Part shown: positions 5,927-8,097 of the stretch, one piece after another
How positions within the stretch are numbered: the stretch's first letter is position 1
How the letters are laid out: each line of letters opens with the position of its first letter
Assembly: GCA_045805345.1 (NCBI GenBank)
Contig: JBJMLK010000045.1
Span: 1-8,097, forward strand
DNA length: 8,097 nucleotides
From: AC-37 sp045805345
GTDB taxonomy: Bacteria; Actinomycetota; Thermoleophilia; Solirubrobacterales; Thermoleophilaceae
Direction of reading: 5' to 3'
Program-made: the position numbers and the translations under genes
Notes under the pieces: model-generated
What the model was told of the DNA's origin: nothing
The model's database searches: none
What the model saw: the letters and a program-made list of their open reading frames with translations, nothing else

Positions 5927-6982
5927 CTACGAGGTCCTCGTCAGCTCCTTCGGGACACTGGTGAGGACCTCCGGTCCGTCCCCGGTCACCACGACCAGGT
6001 CCTCGATCCGCACCCCCAGCTCGCCCGGCAGGTAGACGCCGGGCTCGACGGTCACGACGTTCCCCGGCGAAAGCTCCCCCTCGCCCGCTCGCGACAGCGT
6101 CGGCCCCTCGTGCACCTCGAGCCCGACGCCGTGGCCGAGCCCGTGCCCGAAGCGCTCGCCGTAGCCGGCCTCGCCGATCCGCTCGCGCGCGAACGCGTCG
6201 ACCTCGGCGCACGCCTCGCCGGCCCGCACGCGCTCTAGCGCGGCCACCTGGGTGCCGAGCACGAGGTCGTAGACCGCGGCGGCCTCGTCGCCCAACTCGC
6301 CTGTCGCGAAGGTGCGCGTGCAGTCCGAGCAGTAGCCGTCGAGCTGCGCGCCCATGTCGACCACGACCAGCGCGCCGGGCGGGATCGGGTCGTCACCCGG
6401 GGTGTGGTGCGGCAGCGCGCCGTTCGCCCCGGCCGCGACGATCGACGGGAACGACGGCTCCGCGCCGCGCCTGCGCATCTCGGTCTCGATCTCGAACGCC
6501 ACCTCGCGCTCCGTGCGCCCGGCCAGCCCGCGCTCGGGCACGGCCGCGAGCACCTCGTCGGCGAGCGCGGTGGCCGCGCGGATCGCGTTCAGCTCGCCCT
6601 CGTCCTTCACGGCCCGCAGCCGCTCCACGAGGCGACCGCCGGCGATCAGCTCGGTGCCCTCGGACACGAACGCGCTCAGGCGCTCGTGCGCCCTCACCGT
6701 CAGCGCGTGGTCCTCGAAGCCCACGCGCCCGGAGACGTGCTTCGACGCGTCCTCGAGCAGGTCCTGACGCCCCTGCTCGACGTCGAAGCCCTCCACCTGG
6801 CGAGCGGCCTGCGTCACGTAGCGGAAGTCCGTGAGGAAGACGCGCACCCCCTCCCCCACGACCGCGACGCCGTTGGTGCCCGTGTAGCCGGTGAGGTAGC
6901 GCACGTTCACGAGGTTCGTGACTACGAGCGCGTCGAGCTCGGTCTCGCGCACCAGCTCCGCGAGCCGGTCGGCGCGCGTCAC
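5927..6982 (-). CDS. M24 family metallopeptidase, Xaa-Pro aminopeptidase/dipeptidase-like
   Basis: A 351-residue cytosolic protease predicted to cleave peptide bonds before proline using two metal ions. Residues 1 to about 122 form the creatinase-like N-terminal domain (NVRYLTGYTGTNG at 26-38); the pita-bread catalytic domain follows. All five metal ligands are visible: D209 (VVVDMGA) and D220 (GYCSDCTRTF), H284 (GHGLGHGVGLEVHEG), E313 (TVEPGVYLPG) and E327 (VRIEDLV). The accessory histidines H280 and H291 are also kept. The length matches short bacterial PepQ/YqhT-type enzymes rather than the longer E. coli PepP; choosing between aminopeptidase and dipeptidase from sequence alone is not safe, so no symbol is given. 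It starts at GTG (6980-6982), sharing GTGA with the aroQ stop codon, so it is translationally coupled and the third visible gene of the aroB operon. It ends 15 nt from the convergent pilin stop, with no clear terminator hairpin between. Confidence 0.93.
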   Translation of the reverse strand: MTRADRLAELVRETELDALVVTNLVNVRYLTGYTGTNGVAVVGEGVRVFLTDFRYVTQAARQVEGFDVEQGRQDLLEDASKHVSGRVGFEDHALTVRAHERLSAFVSEGTELIAGGRLVERLRAVKDEGELNAIRAATALADEVLAAVPERGLAGRTEREVAFEIETEMRRRGAEPSFPSIVAAGANGALPHHTPGDDPIPPGALVVVDMGAQLDGYCSDCTRTFATGELGDEAAAVYDLVLGTQVAALERVRAGEACAEVDAFARERIGEAGYGERFGHGLGHGVGLEVHEGPTLSRAGEGELSPGNVVTVEPGVYLPGELGVRIEDLVVVTGDGPEVLTSVPKELTRTS

Positions 6983-7425
6983 GAGGCACCCCGCAGCGCG
7001 TCGCGCAGGATCTCGAGCGCCTCGCGGTAGCCGTCCACGCCCTTGCCCTGCACCGTGCCGACGCAGAGCTCGCGGATCACCGACACCCGGCGCCAGTCCT
7101 CGCGCTGGTCGACCGCCGACATGTGCACCTCGACCGCCGGCAGCTCGGCCACCTCCAGCGCGTCGCGTATCGCGTACGAGTAGTGCGTCCAGGCGCCGGG
7201 GTTGAGGATCAGCCCGTGCACCGTCTCCGACGCCTCGTGCAGGCGCTCGCAGAACTCGCCCTCGTGGTTGGTCTGGGAGAACGACGGCTCGAGCCCGAGC
7301 TGGCGCGCGAAGCGGCCGATCTTCACCTCGAGCTCGGTGAGGGTCACCCGCGGGTAGTGGACCGGATCCCGGCGGCCGAGCTGGGCGAGGTTGACCCCGT
7401 GCATGATCTCGACGCGGTTCCTCAC
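6979..7425 (-). CDS. aroQ: Type II 3-dehydroquinate dehydratase
   Basis: A 148-residue enzyme that dehydrates 3-dehydroquinate to 3-dehydroshikimate, the shikimate-pathway step right after AroB; type II enzymes form dodecamers. The active-site residues fall at expected places: R19 and Y24 in GRRDPVHY (flexible lid and catalytic Tyr), N75 in LNPGAWTHYS, H81, H101 in VEVHMS, and R112. The frame is open upstream to 7674, but the family N-terminus (VEIMHGVNLAQLG) fits a GTG start at 7423-7425, which shares GTGA with the aroB stop codon. Some positions differ from the commonest form: HGVNL for HGPNL, and SAVDQREDWRRVSVI where many enzymes have SNVHAREEFRHHSYI. The catalytic set is complete, so I expect a working enzyme of a lineage-specific subtype. 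The gene is coupled at its 3' end to the M24 peptidase by a second GTGA overlap. Confidence 0.95.
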   Translation of the reverse strand: MRNRVEIMHGVNLAQLGRRDPVHYPRVTLTELEVKIGRFARQLGLEPSFSQTNHEGEFCERLHEASETVHGLILNPGAWTHYSYAIRDALEVAELPAVEVHMSAVDQREDWRRVSVIRELCVGTVQGKGVDGYREALEILRDALRGAS

Positions 7426-8097
7426 GCGGCGCAGACCTCCTCCACGGCAGCGCGCAGCGCGGCCGGATCGACGTCGTGTCCGGGCGTCACGCGCCCGGGC
7501 GCCTCCACGAGCACGAACGGCACGCGTCCGCCACGGCGCTTCTTGTCGCGCTCCACGAACGCAAGCACGGCCTCCGGATCGACGCCGTCCGCGCGGGGCG
7601 GGAGCCCGGCGACCAGCAGCAGCTCGGCCACCTCGCTGCGCAGCGACTCGCGGCCCGACAGCCGCAGCGCGCACAGGAGCCCGACCGCCACGGCCTCGCC
7701 GTGGCGGAAGCGCCCGTAGCCCGTCGCGGCCTCGATCGCGTGGCCCACCGTGTGGCCCAGGTTCAGCACCTGCCGGCGCCCCTCGTCGCGCTCGTCCTGG
7801 GCCACGACGGCGAGCTTGGTGCGCAGACAGCCGAGCACCACGCCGGCGTCCGGCTCGCCGCCGCGGCGAACGCGGGACCAGAGCCTTCCGCCCGCGATCA
7901 GCGCGGTCTTCACGACCTCCGCGTAGCCCGCGGCGCGCTCCTCGGGCGGCAGGGTGGCGAGAGCGTCGTGGTCGACGAGCACGGCCGCCGGCTGGTGGTA
8001 GGCGCCCGCGTAGTTCTTGCCCTCCGGGAGGTCGACGCCGGTCTTTCCCCCGAACGCGGAGTCGACCTGAGCGACGAGCGTCGTCGGCACCTGCACG
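7422..8097 (-). CDS. aroB: 3-dehydroquinate synthase, N-terminal part outside the window
   Basis: The visible 224 residues are the C-terminal two thirds of AroB, which converts DAHP to 3-dehydroquinate using NAD and a metal ion; full-length enzymes are about 360 residues. The sequence enters at VQVPTTLVAQVDSAFGGKTG, the conserved substrate-binding segment, so the codon at 8094-8096 is an internal valine and not a start. Numbering from that valine, the metal ligands are E60 (GYAEVVK), H115 (NLGHTVGHAIE) and H132 (FRHGEAVAVGL), with H119 as the neighbouring catalytic histidine. The C-terminal helical part, including FVERDKKRRGGRVPFVLVE, is complete and ends at a TGA whose bases overlap the aroQ GTG start. 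No aroK or aroC is visible; they may lie upstream beyond the edge. Confidence 0.96.
   Translation of the reverse strand, partial: VQVPTTLVAQVDSAFGGKTGVDLPEGKNYAGAYHQPAAVLVDHDALATLPPEERAAGYAEVVKTALIAGGRLWSRVRRGGEPDAGVVLGCLRTKLAVVAQDERDEGRRQVLNLGHTVGHAIEAATGYGRFRHGEAVAVGLLCALRLSGRESLRSEVAELLLVAGLPPRADGVDPEAVLAFVERDKKRRGGRVPFVLVEAPGRVTPGHDVDPAALRAAVEEVCAA

Noticed and set aside
7426..7674. Extension of aroQ upstream to 7674
   Set aside because: The extra 83 codons lie inside aroB and are Arg/Ala/Gly-rich; family length and the GTGA junction support the GTG at 7423-7425.
6404..7719. Plus-strand open frames opposite the M24 peptidase, aroQ and aroB (208 and 198 codons)
   Set aside because: Antisense to well-conserved enzymes with no domain of their own.

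Overview
This window is a densely packed, strongly GC-rich piece of bacterial chromosome. Short or overlapping gene junctions, frequent GTG starts, a Gram-positive-type LexA box and the protein sequences suggest an actinobacterium. The pilin style and the aroB-aroQ-M24 peptidase order suggest the Thermoleophilia (Gaiellales/Solirubrobacterales-like). That placement is inference; no rRNA or marker gene is present to fix it.

Layout, left to right: on the minus strand, read from about 5228 down to 1, lies an SOS-mutagenesis operon. It contains imuB (inactive Y-family polymerase homologue), a small DUF6504 gene overlapping it by 4 nt, dnaE2 (error-prone C-family polymerase) 5 nt further on, and a DUF72/YecE-family gene that starts 10 nt after dnaE2 and leaves the window. 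A near-perfect 14-bp LexA palindrome (5230-5243) lies one base upstream of the imuB start codon, so the operon is very probably damage-inducible. No imuA or imuA' accompanies it.

A 218-nt divergent intergenic region (5229-5446) separates imuB from a plus-strand type IV pilin gene (5447-5911). The pilin probably starts at a TTG behind a good Shine-Dalgarno sequence and may have a structured leader. It ends 15 nt from a convergent minus-strand operon, read from 8097 down to 5927: aroB (3-dehydroquinate synthase, 5' end outside the window), aroQ (type II 3-dehydroquinate dehydratase) and an M24 Xaa-Pro aminopeptidase-like gene. These three are joined by 4-nt GTGA overlaps.

Functionally there are three units. 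AroB and AroQ catalyse consecutive shikimate-pathway steps, with a housekeeping peptidase downstream. A single pilin subunit is inserted between the two minus-strand operons. The ImuB/DnaE2 mutasome performs error-prone lesion bypass, with two accompanying proteins of unknown function that share its SOS control. No tRNA, rRNA, CRISPR array, transposon or long repeat was seen, and no gene-free stretch exceeds 300 nt. The most interesting points are the imuA-less mutasome with DUF6504 and DUF72 riding in it, the LexA box abutting the start codon, an apparently degraded clamp-binding motif in ImuB with a better-looking one in DnaE2, and the pilin leader.
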